DNA of 39,324 nt from Acidobacteriota bacterium (GTDB taxonomy: Bacteria; Acidobacteriota; Terriglobia; Bryobacterales; Bryobacteraceae). The stretch spans positions 1 to 39,324 of the forward strand of contig JACQZT010000333.1 of assembly GCA_016213755.1 (NCBI GenBank), written 5' to 3'. Positions 9,481-20,256 of this stretch are shown here, piece after piece (within the stretch, counting starts at the first letter, position 1; every line of letters starts with the position of its first letter). The position numbers were made by a program, and so were the translations under genes. A model generated the notes under the pieces. It searched no databases, was not told the origin of the DNA, and was given only the letters and a program-made list of their open reading frames with translations.

Positions 9481-9570
9481 TGAACTGGCTCCCAGCCGTG
9501 TCCCCGCATCACTTTTAGGATACCGCAGCCGCAAAACCGTGTAGAATGGGAAAGTCCGCTCAGTCATACA

Positions 9571-11190
9571 ATGGCTGCTTTTGCCCTGTTCGCGCTTCTT
9601 CTCGTCTCCCCGGCCAGTCAACTGGTCCGTTCGCTGTTCGACGATACTTTCGCCGGCATCCACCAGTTGGACTGGTTCGACTGGGCGATAATGATCCCAT
9701 ACTTTACGGTGCTGATCATCCTGTCGCTCTACGGCCTGCACCGCTACGAGATCATCCGCACCTACCTCAAGCACCACAAACGGCTGCCCAAGGAACCGCC
9801 CCAGCGTTTTGAGGAACTGCCGCGCGTCACCGTGCAGCTCCCTCTGTATAACGAACGCTTCGTGGTCGAGCGGTTGATGGAAGCCGTCGCCAAGCTGGAG
9901 TACCCGCGCGAAAAGCTGCAAATCCAGGTGCTCGACGATTCCACCGACGAGACGCACCCCTTCACGCGCGCTCTGGTGGCCCGCTATCGCGAAGAGGGAC
10001 TGCCGGTGGAGTATCATCACCGGGCCAACCGCCACGGTTACAAGGCGGGCGCCTTGCAGGAAGGCATGGCCACCGCCACCGGCGAGTTCTTCGCGATCTT
10101 CGACGCCGACTTCGTCCCCGCGCCGGACTTCCTGATGCGCACTATTCACTTCTTCGCCGAACCGGACATCGGAGTGGTGCAGACGCGCTGGAGTTACCTC
10201 AACCGGCACGACAACCTGCTCACCGAAGTCGAGGCCATGCTGCTCGACGGCCATTTCGTGCTGGAACACCCGGCGCGCTGCGGCCGCGGCCTGTTCTTCA
10301 ACTTCAACGGCACGGCCGGTCTGCTGCGCCGCCGGATGATCGAAGACGCGGGCGGCTGGCAGCACGACACGCTGACCGAGGATTCCGACCTGAGTTACCG
10401 CGCCCAACTGGCCGGCTGGCGCTTCATGTACCTGCCGGGCGTGGATTGCCCCTCCGAGCTGCCGGTGGAGACTTACAGCTTCCAGGTGCAGCAGTCGCGC
10501 TGGGCCAAGGGCCTCACCCAGGTGGCCCAGAAACTTCTGCCGCGGATCCTAAAGGCGGACCTGCCCTTTCGCGTCAAAGCCGAGGCTTTCTTTCACCTCA
10601 CTCCCAACATCTCTTACCCCCTGATGATCGTCGTCTCGGCGCTGATGCTGCCGGTTATGATCGTGCGCTTCTACATGGGCTGGCTGCAAATGCTGCTCAT
10701 CGACATGCCGCTGATCGTGGCCAGCTTCTGGTCCATCTCTGCGTTTTACGTCATGGCGCAGAAAGAGCTGTATCCGGACCGCTGGAAGCGCTCCATCGCC
10801 TTGCTGCCCATGTTGATGGCCGCCGGCGTGGCGCTGACCGTTTCCAACACGCGCGCCGTGATGGAAGCCCTGTTCGGCGTGCAGACCGCCTTCGCGCGCA
10901 CGCCGAAGTACGCCTACTCGGGCGAAAAGAAGCCAAAGGTGGAGGCCGCCGAGTACCGCCGGCGCAGCGGCTGGCTGCCGTTCGCCGAACTGGCCATCGG
11001 CACTTACTTCCTGGGTATGGTGGCCTTCGCCATCGACACCTTCAACTTCCTGGCCATCCCCTTCCTGATGCTGTTTGTGGGCGGCTACTACTGGGCCGGC
11101 CTGACCACGCTCGGGCAGGAGCACCAGGGACGCCTGCGCTGGCAGCGGGAAATCGAACTGGCGCGCTCGGCCGCCAACCGCGCCGGCTAG
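9571..11190 (+). CDS. Family 2 processive glycosyltransferase (cellulose synthase/mannan synthase-like), membrane bound
   Basis: [74 protein letters not shown]- and C-terminal TM helices. Confidence 0.92.
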   Translation: MAAFALFALLLVSPASQLVRSLFDDTFAGIHQLDWFDWAIMIPYFTVLIILSLYGLHRYEIIRTYLKHHKRLPKEPPQRFEELPRVTVQLPLYNERFVVERLMEAVAKLEYPREKLQIQVLDDSTDETHPFTRALVARYREEGLPVEYHHRANRHGYKAGALQEGMATATGEFFAIFDADFVPAPDFLMRTIHFFAEPDIGVVQTRWSYLNRHDNLLTEVEAMLLDGHFVLEHPARCGRGLFFNFNGTAGLLRRRMIEDAGGWQHDTLTEDSDLSYRAQLAGWRFMYLPGVDCPSELPVETYSFQVQQSRWAKGLTQVAQKLLPRILKADLPFRVKAEAFFHLTPNISYPLMIVVSALMLPVMIVRFYMGWLQMLLIDMPLIVASFWSISAFYVMAQKELYPDRWKRSIALLPMLMAAGVALTVSNTRAVMEALFGVQTAFARTPKYAYSGEKKPKVEAAEYRRRSGWLPFAELAIGTYFLGMVAFAIDTFNFLAIPFLMLFVGGYYWAGLTTLGQEHQGRLRWQREIELARSAANRAG

Positions 11191-11209
11191 CGGGACTTTA
11201 CTGCTGCGC

Positions 11210-11242
11210 AAACCCCGTCAGCCTGACCTGCCCGGGTTTTTT
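11210..11242 (+). terminator. Candidate Rho-independent terminator after the GT2 gene
   Basis: AAACCC (11210-11215) pairs with GGGTTT (11234-11239), nested GTCA/TGAC, followed by a T6 run at 11237-11242. Confidence 0.5.
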
Positions 11243-11265
11243 CGAGGCGCCGGAAAGGTGCGCGG

Positions 11266-11874
11266 TCACAGCTCTTCGCTTTGGTCGCGAATCTCCAGTT
11301 TGAACTGCCAGCCTTCATAGGTCATCAGCATGCGGCCAAAGTCGTCCCAGGCGATTTCGCGACCGTCGACGACGAGGAGCGGCAAGCGAGGATCGCAACA
11401 AAGGTCGCACTCGATCCGGCCTCGGACGACTCCGGAATCCGTTATCCCCAGTCCAAACTCACGGTCCACGATGTGCTGGGTGGACAGGGCGCGACGCATC
11501 TTCTCGATCAATCGTCCCAGCAGCACCATCAGATCGTCGCTCGGATCGCCGATAATTTGGAACTGGTAGCCGGCGGGATACCCGTCGCGGAGCTCGAAGG
11601 CATCCAGTGCGACCCCCGGCCCGAACAGCCGGGTCCGAAAGTGAAACTCGCGGACTTTTCCCGCGCAGTCGGCGAGACGGACCGGTTCGAACCGGGGGTC
11701 CTCAAATCCCTCCAGACCGTCCTCTCTGGCTACCTCCGCGTTGAGGCAATGGTTGCACAGCAGCCTGTATCCAAGCTCCGGGGAGCCGTAGTTGACGCTG
11801 TCATAGCCCGGCGTGATCTCGCCACAAACGTCGCAACGATTGGGCCGCTCGCGCGCGGGCTGGCTTGGTTTCAT
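11266..11874 (-). CDS. Hypothetical protein with N-terminal CxxC...CxxC zinc-ribbon-like motif
   Basis: MKPSQPARERPNRCDVCGEITPGYDSVNYGSPELGYRLLCNHCLN...FHFRTRLFGPGVALDAFELRDGYPAGYQFQIIGDP. Confidence 0.7.
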   Translation of the reverse strand: MKPSQPARERPNRCDVCGEITPGYDSVNYGSPELGYRLLCNHCLNAEVAREDGLEGFEDPRFEPVRLADCAGKVREFHFRTRLFGPGVALDAFELRDGYPAGYQFQIIGDPSDDLMVLLGRLIEKMRRALSTQHIVDREFGLGITDSGVVRGRIECDLCCDPRLPLLVVDGREIAWDDFGRMLMTYEGWQFKLEIRDQSEEL

Positions 11875-11967
11875 TTTCAACGAGCATAGCAGACGGCTGA
11901 GCGCGCATCGAACGGCCGCTCCAGGCAGCCGGAAGGATGCGGATCGCGGTTGTGCTGCCGCGCCCCT

Positions 11968-13044
11968 CTATCGCGCCTCCATCGCCGCTTGCAGCATGGC
12001 CCGGGCGTAGGCCACGTTGTACGTCCAGGCGGCATACTGGCCGCTTTTCGGCTGCTCGCGGTCGGCGTCGAGACCGCGGGGGTGCTCGGGGTAGATCAGG
12101 CGCGGGTACTTCTGCCGCACCAGTTCTTTCATCACCGCGAACATGTTCACCTCGCCCTCGTCCGGAAAGACCTCGGTGTACTGTTCCCGGGGCGTCTTCA
12201 CGATCACGTTGCGGAAGTGCACGTGGTTGATGCAGTCGCGCTTGCCGAACCAGCGGCAGACCTCCACCGGATCGTGCCCCATTTCGCGGGTCACGCCGCA
12301 ATCGAAGGTGATGCCGTTGCAGGGGCTGGGAACGATGTCCACCAGCCGCTTCCAGCCTTCGACACTGCCCATGATCTGGCCCGAGCCCCGGCTGACGGGC
12401 GCCGGCGGGTCGTTGGGGTGCAGCGCCAGCCGCACGCGCGACTCCACCGCCACCGGCACCACGGCTTTGAGGAAGTAGGTGACGTTGTTCCACATCTCCC
12501 CGATCGGGTGGGCGCCCTCGTTGGGCAGCGGCGGGAGGTTTCGCACGCGCTCGTAGTCGAACGACAGCATTCCGGAGCCGGCCCGGCCGGGCGTTTCGTG
12601 GTAACCCTCGACGGCGCGGTGCGCGTAGAAGTTGTACTCGATCACCGGCAGCCCGGCCTGGCCCGCGGCGCGGATCGACTGGCGCACCTTGTCGATCTCC
12701 TCGTCGCGGCCGGGCCGTCCGTAGAGGGTATTGCCGAACCCGCCGATCATCAGGTTAGACACGCTCAGGCCGCCGGCTTTGTAGCGCTCCATCATGGCGC
12801 GCAGGTCCGCCTCCGTCCAGGGGATCGGGGGCCCGCCCCCGAGCACGTGGTCCACGCCCAGTTGTTTGATGCGGCGCATCGCGGCCGCGCTGGGCTCGCG
12901 CGCCGACAGGATCATGCAAAGCTTGGGCGTGTTCTGCCCTTCTCTCCGCGGCCAGCCGCCGGCGGCCCCGGACATTGCCTTCGGCGCCAGAGCCGCGGCG
13001 CCCGCGGTTTGAAACAGCGTTCGCCGGGAAATGGGGACGTTCAT
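11968..13044 (-). CDS. Tat-signal TIM-barrel protein, mannonate dehydratase-like / xylose isomerase-like
   Basis: Twin-Arg signal (MNVPISRRTLFQTAGAAALAPKAMSGA); RLALHPNDPP, GITFDCGVTREMG, NHVHFRNV, EVFPDEGEVNM resemble UxuA-type motifs. Confidence 0.8.
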   Translation of the reverse strand: MNVPISRRTLFQTAGAAALAPKAMSGAAGGWPRREGQNTPKLCMILSAREPSAAAMRRIKQLGVDHVLGGGPPIPWTEADLRAMMERYKAGGLSVSNLMIGGFGNTLYGRPGRDEEIDKVRQSIRAAGQAGLPVIEYNFYAHRAVEGYHETPGRAGSGMLSFDYERVRNLPPLPNEGAHPIGEMWNNVTYFLKAVVPVAVESRVRLALHPNDPPAPVSRGSGQIMGSVEGWKRLVDIVPSPCNGITFDCGVTREMGHDPVEVCRWFGKRDCINHVHFRNVIVKTPREQYTEVFPDEGEVNMFAVMKELVRQKYPRLIYPEHPRGLDADREQPKSGQYAAWTYNVAYARAMLQAAMEAR

Positions 13045-13056
13045 CGGATCACCTCC

Positions 13057-14847
13057 TCACCGCGTTCTTTTGCCGGCACCCTGGGTCATGAGGGCTTTGA
13101 GGTCCGGCAGGTGTTGCGCGTAAACCCCGCGCGGGGTCGTGGCGTGCTTCTTGCACAGCGAGGCGGCCATGCCCACCACCTCGCCCATCATGCCCGTGGT
13201 GCGCTGGACGCGCACCGTGCCCAGCGCCACGTGGGTCACGCTAATGTTGCGCCCGGCCATGAACAGGTTCTCGACGTTGCGCGAGTAGAAACACCGGTAG
13301 GGCACCGCGAAGGGCTCCTTCTTGCCGAACTTGGCGATGGTGCGGAACTCCTGGCCCGGGAACTGCTCGCTGTTCTTGGGGTCCGGGTAGTGCAGGTCGA
13401 TGGACCAGGTGGCGGTCACCGCCGCGTCCGGAAACTCCCGCTTCTCCAGGATGTCCTGCTCCTTGAGAATCACGTCCCCCAGCAGCCGGCGCGACTCGCG
13501 CTTGCCGCCCACGTAGGCCACCCAGGCCAGGCGCAGGTTGGCGTACTTCTCTTTGTTCCTGGCGCGGTTCTTTTGGAACGACCAGTTGCCGTACACCGCG
13601 CGCATACCGTGATCGCGGATGGACTCGAACTCGCCGATCTGGTCCTTGTCTAATCCGGTCTCCCAGTTCCAGTCGCCGTGATCGGCGTTCTGCACCGTCT
13701 GGTCGTTGAACGCAAGCGCCCAGGGCGTCTCCGGGAAGGCCACGGGCTGGCCGGCGTCTTCCGAGTACCACATCACGGAAGTGCCCATCACCAGCTTGTC
13801 GGCGGTCTCCGGCGCGGTCGGTTCGCCGAACTCGCTGCGCGCCTCGCGCCCGTAATGGTAATCCGCGCCCGCCAGGTAGCCAATGGTCCCGTCGCCGGTG
13901 CAGTCGGCAAACAGCGGCGCCGTGTAGCGCAGTTCCTCTCCGCTGAAAACGTCGCGCGCCACCACGGCCGCTATCCGGTGGCCGCTCTTTTCGACGCCGA
14001 AGGCCCGGGTGTTGAGGAACAGGCGGATGTTCTTTTCCGCCTTCACCACGCCCAGCTTTTTCTCGTCATCGTAGCGGGCGGCGGGCTGCGCGTTGCCTTG
14101 ATGGCCGGAATCCAATTCGGCGACCACCGCTCCGAGGGCCGGATACGGCGGCAGGTGGATGTTGCCGCCCAGGTGCACGCGCACGTCGGAGCTGTTGTTT
14201 CCGCCCAGCACCGGACGGTCCTGAATGAGCGCCACCTTCAGCCCGTGCCGCGCCGCCGAGATGGCGGCCGCCGTGCCCGCCATTCCTCCGCCCACCACCA
14301 CCAAGTCGAACTCGCCGGCCGACCGCGGCCGATGGGAAGGCCGCAAGGCCGCCAGTCCCGGCCCGACGTCCGGCGGGCGGAAGTTGAGATCCCGCGTCAG
14401 CAGGATGGCGTCACAGCGGCCTTCGAAGCCGGTCTGATCGTGCAGGGCCAGCGCGACCTTGCCGCTCTCCAGCTTGACCGTGCCGCCATCCTGCCAGTGC
14501 CACTTCGCGCCTTCCGTGCCGAAGACCGTCTTGAGCGGCTGGCCGTTGACCAGCAACTGGAACTTGCCCGGCGCGCCAGGCGCCTTCCACGGCGCCACCC
14601 AGTCGCGGGTCCGGACCCACACGCGATAGGCGCCGGTCTGGGGCGCCTGCACGGTGGTCCTGGCATCCGCCACAGGCGTACCCATGCCGTGCGCCAGCAG
14701 GTAGGCGGAGCCCATCTGTTCCATGAACTGCTGATCCACCGCCCAGCCGCCGAGGAACTCGAAGCTCTCGGCCTCCACAAAAACGGCGGGCGGGGCCGCG
14801 GCCAGCGAGAAGGCGGCCATTAGGAACGGTGTAACAACTCGGATCAT
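13057..14847 (-). CDS. FAD-dependent oxidoreductase with N-terminal carbohydrate-binding-like domain, secreted
   Basis: Signal peptide MIRVVTPFLMAAFSLAAA from ATG at 14847; dinucleotide-binding motif FDLVVVGGGMAGTAAAISAARHGLKVALIQDRPVLGGNNSSDVRVHLGG; LFADCTGDGTIGYLAGADYHYGRE. Confidence 0.88.
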   Translation of the reverse strand: MIRVVTPFLMAAFSLAAAPPAVFVEAESFEFLGGWAVDQQFMEQMGSAYLLAHGMGTPVADARTTVQAPQTGAYRVWVRTRDWVAPWKAPGAPGKFQLLVNGQPLKTVFGTEGAKWHWQDGGTVKLESGKVALALHDQTGFEGRCDAILLTRDLNFRPPDVGPGLAALRPSHRPRSAGEFDLVVVGGGMAGTAAAISAARHGLKVALIQDRPVLGGNNSSDVRVHLGGNIHLPPYPALGAVVAELDSGHQGNAQPAARYDDEKKLGVVKAEKNIRLFLNTRAFGVEKSGHRIAAVVARDVFSGEELRYTAPLFADCTGDGTIGYLAGADYHYGREARSEFGEPTAPETADKLVMGTSVMWYSEDAGQPVAFPETPWALAFNDQTVQNADHGDWNWETGLDKDQIGEFESIRDHGMRAVYGNWSFQKNRARNKEKYANLRLAWVAYVGGKRESRRLLGDVILKEQDILEKREFPDAAVTATWSIDLHYPDPKNSEQFPGQEFRTIAKFGKKEPFAVPYRCFYSRNVENLFMAGRNISVTHVALGTVRVQRTTGMMGEVVGMAASLCKKHATTPRGVYAQHLPDLKALMTQGAGKRTR

Positions 14848-17800
14848 GCAGAGAATTCTAGCGCGAAGGGTGGCAGAATGGTTTGTGCGTCGCATCCCAG
14901 TTTTACTCCTCATTCTGGCCGCGGCCCAAGGCCGGCCGGCCTGGCACCCCACAGTCGATTCCTATTCCCGGTTGAAAGAGCTGTTTGCCAATCCGCCCAT
15001 GGAATACAGCACCTCGCCGTTCCTGGTATGGAACGGCGAAGTAATGGAAAGCGAGATCGACCAGCACCTGACGGCGTTCCGCGATCAGGGCGTGCGATCG
15101 GTTTTCATCCACCCCCGGCCGGGAATGATCACCTCGTACCTGTCCGATCGCTGGTTCCAACTGGTCCGCCACACCGTCGACAAGGGCAAGTCGCTGGGCA
15201 TGGAGGTGTGGCTCTACGACGAAAACTCCTATCCCAGCGGCTTCGCCGGCGGCCACGTGCCGGCCGAGATGCCCGAGTCCTGGAACGAAGGGCAGGGGCT
15301 GTCGCTGCGCCGCGGGCGAAACCTTCAGCCCGACCCGGCCAAGAAGTACCCGGTGATTCTGCGCCCGAATGGCGAGGCGGGCGATACTTACCTTTTTGAA
15401 CTCGCCTTCTACGACAAGCGCGCCTGGCACGGCGGCTTTTCCTACGTCGACCTGATCCGCCCCGGCGTCACCGAGAAGTTCATCGAACTGACCATGCGCG
15501 GCTATGAGAAGACGCTGGCCGGCGACCTCGGCAAGCGCGTTCCGGGCATCTTCACCGACGAGCCCAACATCATTCCGCCGCCGGGCAAGCTCACCATGCG
15601 CTGGACGCCCGACCTGTTCGCCCAGTTTCAGAAACGCTGGGGCTACGACCTCAAGCCTCAGCTTCCCGCGCTGTTCGAAGAGACCGGCGACTGGCGCAAG
15701 GTCCGCCACAACTACTACTCGACGCTGCTGGATTTGTTCATCGAGCGCTGGTCCAAGCCCTGGTTCGACTACACCGAGAAGCGCGGCATCCAGTGGACCG
15801 GCCACTACTGGGAGCACGGCTGGCCCAATCCGCAGCACGGCCCCGACAACATGGCCATGTACGCCTGGCACCACGTGCCCGGCATCGACATGCTCTTCAA
15901 CCAGTTTGACGAGGGCGTGAACGCGCAGTTCGGCAACGTGCGCTCGGTGAAGGAACTCGCGAGCGTGGCCAGCCAGATGGGCCGCCGCCGCACCATTAGC
16001 GAGACCTACGGCGGCGCCGGATGGGAGCTGCGCTTCGAGGACATGAAGCGCCTGGGCGACTGGGAATACGTGCTGGGCGTCAACTTCATGAACCAGCACC
16101 TGGCCTTCGGCACCCTGGCCGGGGCGCGCAAGCACGACTACCCGCAATCGTTCACCTACCACACACCCTGGTGGAACGACTACCACGCGCTGGCCGGCTA
16201 CTTCGCCCGCCTCTCGCTGGCCCTCTCCTCGGGCGAACAGGTGAACGGCATCCTGGTGCTGGAGCCGACCACCACCGGATGGCTGTACTCCTCGCCCGCC
16301 GGCGCCCACCCGCGCCTGATGGAAAACGGCCGCGCGTTCCAGGCCTTCCTAAACCGCCTGGAGGCTGCGCAGGTGGAATACGACCTGGGCTGCGAGAACA
16401 TCCTGCGCGACCGCGCCAAAGTCGCCGGCGCGGCGCTCACAGTCGGGCAGCGATCGTACGGCGTAATCGTGCTGCCTCCGGGCACGGAGAACTTGGATTC
16501 GCCGACCGTGAAGCTTCTGACGGATTTCCAGCGCGGCGGCGGGAAGGTGCTCTCGTTTGTGGACCCGCCGCGCTACGTGGATGGCGCCGAGAGCGGCGAA
16601 GTTGCGAAATGGGAGAAAGTCAGCGATCTTAAGCTCCTCGCCTCCCCCGATTTCGAGATCGTTCGCACCGCGCCCCAGGGCAAGCTGTTCCACCAGCGCC
16701 GCCGGATCGACGGCGGCCAGATCGTGTTTCTGGTCAACTCCAGCTTGGAGGAGAACGCGGCCGGCTCGCTCAAACTGGGCGGGCGCTCCGCCACCCGGCT
16801 GGATCCGCTGACCGGGAGCCTGGCCCCCTACCCGGCACGGCTCGACGGCGCCCGCCTGGCTCTGGACTTCGACCTGCCTCCCGCCGGGAGCCTGCTGCTC
16901 TACGTCGCCCGCACCGGCCAACCCGCCGCGGCGCCGGTGGCGCCCGCGGCCGAAAAGCCGGTGGCGGCCTCCGGTCCGTTGTCCGTCCGGAGGCTGGCCC
17001 CCAACACGCTCACGCTCGACTACTGCGATCTCAAACTGGGCGCCGAGGTCGAACGCGGTCTCTACTATTACGTGGCACAGGAGAAGATCTTCCGGCATCA
17101 CGGTCTGGGAACCAACCCCTGGAACACCGCCGTTCAGTACAAGACCTCGATCCTCGACCGCAACAAGTTCGCGCCGGATTCGGGTTTCGAGGCGGCCTTC
17201 TCCTTCGAGGTCGCCGGTCTCGCGGACAAATCCTCGCTGCGCGCCGTGGTCGAGCGGCCGGAGCTTTGGACCGTGGCCATCAACGGCCACGCTGTGGCGC
17301 CGCGCAAAGGCGAATGGTGGCTCGACCGCGCTTTCGGCGTCTTCGACATCTCCGCGCACGTCCTCGAGGGCCGCAACACGCTGGCCGTGACCGCCCGGCC
17401 CATGTCGATTCACGCCGAACTGGAGCCGGTTTACATTCTGGGCGACTTCGGCCTGGCCGCGCAGCCGGCCGGGTGGCGCATCACGCCGCCCGCGGCGCTG
17501 GCCGCCGGCGCCTGGAAGGAGCAGGGACTGCCGCTTTACTCGCAGGCGGTCTCCCTACCGGTGTTCCTACACCCTGCGCCGCGGCGCGGGGCGCGTGAAG
17601 GTGCGCCTGGGCGCCTGGCACGGCACGGTGGCCGAAGTGCGCGTCAACGGCAAGCCGGCCGGCATCATCGGCTGGCAGCCCTACGAACTGGACATCACCC
17701 GCCTGGTCGCCGACGGGTCCAACACGATCAAAGTGATCGTGGTCGGGTCGCTCAAGAACCTGCTCGGACCGCACCACGGCAAAATCAACAAGGGCCTGGT

Positions 17801-17912
17801 GTCGCCCGGCAGTTTCCGGCCCGCTCCCGCCCAGCCCCCGCCGGGCGCGGCCTACGACCTGGAAGCGTACGGCCTGATGGGAGAGTTCCGAGTGGTTGAA
17901 ACCGCGCGCTGA
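14846..17912 (+). pseudogene. GH106-like glycoside hydrolase (alpha-L-rhamnosidase-like), reading frame disrupted by an apparent 1-nt insertion near 17553-17555
   Basis: FANPPMEYSTSPFLVWNGEVMESEIDQHLTAFRDQGVRSVFIHPRPGM...GMEVWLYDENSYPSGFAGG. Coherent protein runs in one frame to ~17550 and continues in another (SPYRCSYTLRRGAGRVKVRLGAWHGTVAEVRVNGKPAGIIGWQPYELDITRLV...) to 17912. GTG codons at 14870 or 14885 are alternative starts. Confidence 0.75.
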
Positions 17913-17993
17913 TTCCGATTTAGCTTTCCGAATCCTGGTTTTTGGCGTATTCTGGACTCGGACTTCCCTCCGGGCGCTAAGAAGGAGGGCACA

Positions 17994-18470
17994 ATGCCGA
18001 TTCTCGCCAAACTGCGGGAGATGCTCGACGCTTCGGACGTCTCCTATACGCATCATGTTCACCCGCTGGCCTATACGGCCCGGGAACTCGCTTCGGTCGA
18101 ACACATACCAACCCACGAGGTCGCCAAGGTGATTGTGTTTCTTGCCGATCCGGGCTACGGTATGGCCGTGCTGTGCGGCGACTCGCTGGTTGACGTGCTC
18201 GAACTTCGCTCCACGCTGGGCTACCAGCGTCTGCGGCTGGCCACCGAAGCCGAACTGGCGGAGTTGTTCCCCGACTGTGAACTGGGAGCCATGCCGCCGT
18301 TCGGGAACCTCTTCGGGTTGTCCGTATACGTCGACTCCCGGGTGGCGGGCGAAGAAACCATCGCTTTCAACGCGGGCACGCACCGCGACGTGGTCCTGAT
18401 GCGCTTCCAGGACTACCGGAACCTGGTCCAGCCGGAGGTGATCCACTTCGCGCGCCAGGCCGCCGCTTGA
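17994..18470 (+). CDS. YbaK/ProX-like aminoacyl-tRNA deacylase domain protein
   Basis: MPILAKLREMLDASDVSYTHHVHPLAYTARELASVEHIPTHEVAKVIVF...MPPFGNLFGLSVYVDSRV. RBS AAGGAGGG before ATG. Confidence 0.85.
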   Translation: MPILAKLREMLDASDVSYTHHVHPLAYTARELASVEHIPTHEVAKVIVFLADPGYGMAVLCGDSLVDVLELRSTLGYQRLRLATEAELAELFPDCELGAMPPFGNLFGLSVYVDSRVAGEETIAFNAGTHRDVVLMRFQDYRNLVQPEVIHFARQAAA

Positions 18471-18540
18471 CCTAATCTGGCGCGACCCCGTACATGCCGG
18501 GCGGCCGCCGCCCCGATGCCGGTCAAGTACGGCGAGCGGA

Positions 18541-19173
18541 TCAGCGCGGGATGTCCGGCAGCTTGGGCGGCGGCGGCGGAGCGTAGCCGGCGGGAACCTG
18601 AAACAGCGCAGGGTCCGGCTCTCGCGCCTCGATGTACCGGCAGCGGGTGGTCTGCTGACCGAAGTCACCCGTCATCTTCCGCAGTACCGGCAGGTGCAGC
18701 CGGGTGCTGGTCCAGACTTCCGCGGTCGTAACCGGCGAGGGCGGCAGTTGCGGCGCCTGGGGCATCGACGGAGGCTGAGGGACGGCGGGCGGCTGCAACG
18801 TATACAGCTTGCCTTCCACTTCGTGGCCGTCGATGATCGACCGGCCCAGGTTCTGCACCTTGCTGATGGCCGCGGGTGGCGCAACGGCGCCCGCCAGCCC
18901 GGAAGGGTCGTACTGGCCCGCCGGCAGCTTCTGCATCGGAACCACGCTGACCGCTTTGGTCACGTGGTCCAGCATCGTCGTCTGCTGCGTAGCCAAGTCG
19001 AGTATCACCGTGGAATTGCCCGCATCGCAGCGAATCTTCCCTTCGGCCGAGCGGTACATTCTCGAGATGGATTCCTGGGGCGCGGCGCCGGGCTGGGCCG
19101 GCTGGAACGTGGTCACGCACTCGCCGATCACCGGCGGCAAAGACACTTGCGAAGGCTGTGTCACGGCACCCAC
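18541..19173 (-). CDS. Hypothetical protein with proline-rich segment
   Basis: 210-aa ORF, GTG start 3 nt after the upstream epimerase gene; LQPPAVPQPPSMPQAPQLPPSP linker and PPPPPKLP tail. Confidence 0.6.
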   Translation of the reverse strand: MGAVTQPSQVSLPPVIGECVTTFQPAQPGAAPQESISRMYRSAEGKIRCDAGNSTVILDLATQQTTMLDHVTKAVSVVPMQKLPAGQYDPSGLAGAVAPPAAISKVQNLGRSIIDGHEVEGKLYTLQPPAVPQPPSMPQAPQLPPSPVTTAEVWTSTRLHLPVLRKMTGDFGQQTTRCRYIEAREPDPALFQVPAGYAPPPPPKLPDIPR

Positions 19174-19176
19174 AGA

Positions 19177-20184
19177 TTACCACGTCCGCGCCGCGCGCAG
19201 GCCTCCCTCGTAAGCTTCGATGACCCTGTCCCAGGCCGCGCCGGCCTCCGCGTCCACCTGCCGGCGCGCGGGGTCGGCGTCGAACCAGGCCAGGGTCCGG
19301 CGGATGCCCTGTCCGAAGGGTACGGTGGCGCGAAAGCCGGGCACGAAGCACTTGATCTTACTGTTATCGAAGACCACGCTGACCGCCTTGTCTCCGATCA
19401 GCCCGCCCAGTTTGTCGGGCAGGCAGGCGCCGATAAAATCCGAGGGGATGTGGACCAGTCGCGGCTCCACGCCCGCGGCTGCGGCGGTGATCCGGTAGAA
19501 CTGGTCCCAGCACAGGACCTCGTCGGAGGTGATGTGAAAAGCGTGTCCAATCGCTTGTTCGTGGCCCAGCAAACCCACCAGGCCTTTCGCGAAATCGGTA
19601 TTGTGCGTGATGACCCACAGCGACGAGCCGTCGCCCGGCACAATGACCTTCTTGCCGCGGCGCATGCGGTCCACCGCGGTGTAGGACTTCGCCCAACTGT
19701 TGACCGCCAGCGCAATCTGCGTCTCGCCGTACGTGTGCGAGGGGCGCACGATGGTGACCGGGAAACCCTCCTCGCGATAGGCCCGCATCAGCCGCTCCTC
19801 GCAGGCGATCTTGTTCCGCGAATACTCCCAGTACGGGTTGGTCAGCGGCGTCGCCTCGGTGATGAGATAGTGCGTCGCCGGCTTCTGATAGGCGCTGGCG
19901 GAACTGATGAAGATGTACTGCCGCGTGCGTCCGCCAAACAGCGCCAGGTCGCGCTCCACGTGTGCGGGAGTGAACGCGATCCAGTCCACGACCACGTCGA
20001 ACGTCTCCTTCGTGAGCGCCTGCGGAGCGTCGTCGATGTCCGCGGTCAGCGTCTTCACCCCGGCGGGAAGCTCCGCCGCCCGGCGTCCGCGGGTCAATAG
20101 CGTCAGGTCGATCCCGCGCTCGGCCGCCAGCGCCGTGCAGGCCGTGCTGATGATTCCGGTTCCGCCGATGAAAAGAACCCGCAT
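19177..20184 (-). CDS. NAD-dependent epimerase/dehydratase (SDR family)
   Basis: MRVLFIGGTGIISTACTALAAERGIDLTLLTRG; YIFISSASAYQKP; YSRNKIACEERL (YxxxK); VRPSHTYGE. Confidence 0.9.
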   Translation of the reverse strand: MRVLFIGGTGIISTACTALAAERGIDLTLLTRGRRAAELPAGVKTLTADIDDAPQALTKETFDVVVDWIAFTPAHVERDLALFGGRTRQYIFISSASAYQKPATHYLITEATPLTNPYWEYSRNKIACEERLMRAYREEGFPVTIVRPSHTYGETQIALAVNSWAKSYTAVDRMRRGKKVIVPGDGSSLWVITHNTDFAKGLVGLLGHEQAIGHAFHITSDEVLCWDQFYRITAAAAGVEPRLVHIPSDFIGACLPDKLGGLIGDKAVSVVFDNSKIKCFVPGFRATVPFGQGIRRTLAWFDADPARRQVDAEAGAAWDRVIEAYEGGLRAARTW

Positions 20185-20224
20185 GGAAACCTTTGTAGCA
20201 GACTATCGCCGCGTCCCCTTGCCG

Positions 20225-20255
20225 ATACGTATTGACCCGGATGTACAATACGTAT
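20225..20255. promoter_or_regulatory. Perfect 10-bp inverted repeat (ATACGTATTG-N11-CAATACGTAT), candidate TA operator
   Basis: Left arm 20225-20234, right arm 20246-20255, 1 nt before the antitoxin GTG start; -10-like TACAAT at 20244-20249 overlaps the right arm. Confidence 0.7.
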
Positions 20256-20256
20256 A

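Noticed and set aside
11950-13653. 567-aa plus-strand ORF antisense to the TIM-barrel and FAD oxidoreductase genes
   Set aside because: His/Arg/Val-rich mirror translation; minus-strand frames show clear family motifs and signal peptides.
17551-17600. Programmed ribosomal frameshifting in the GH106-like gene
   Set aside because: No convincing slippery heptamer or downstream pseudoknot was seen; a one-base insertion explains the data more simply.
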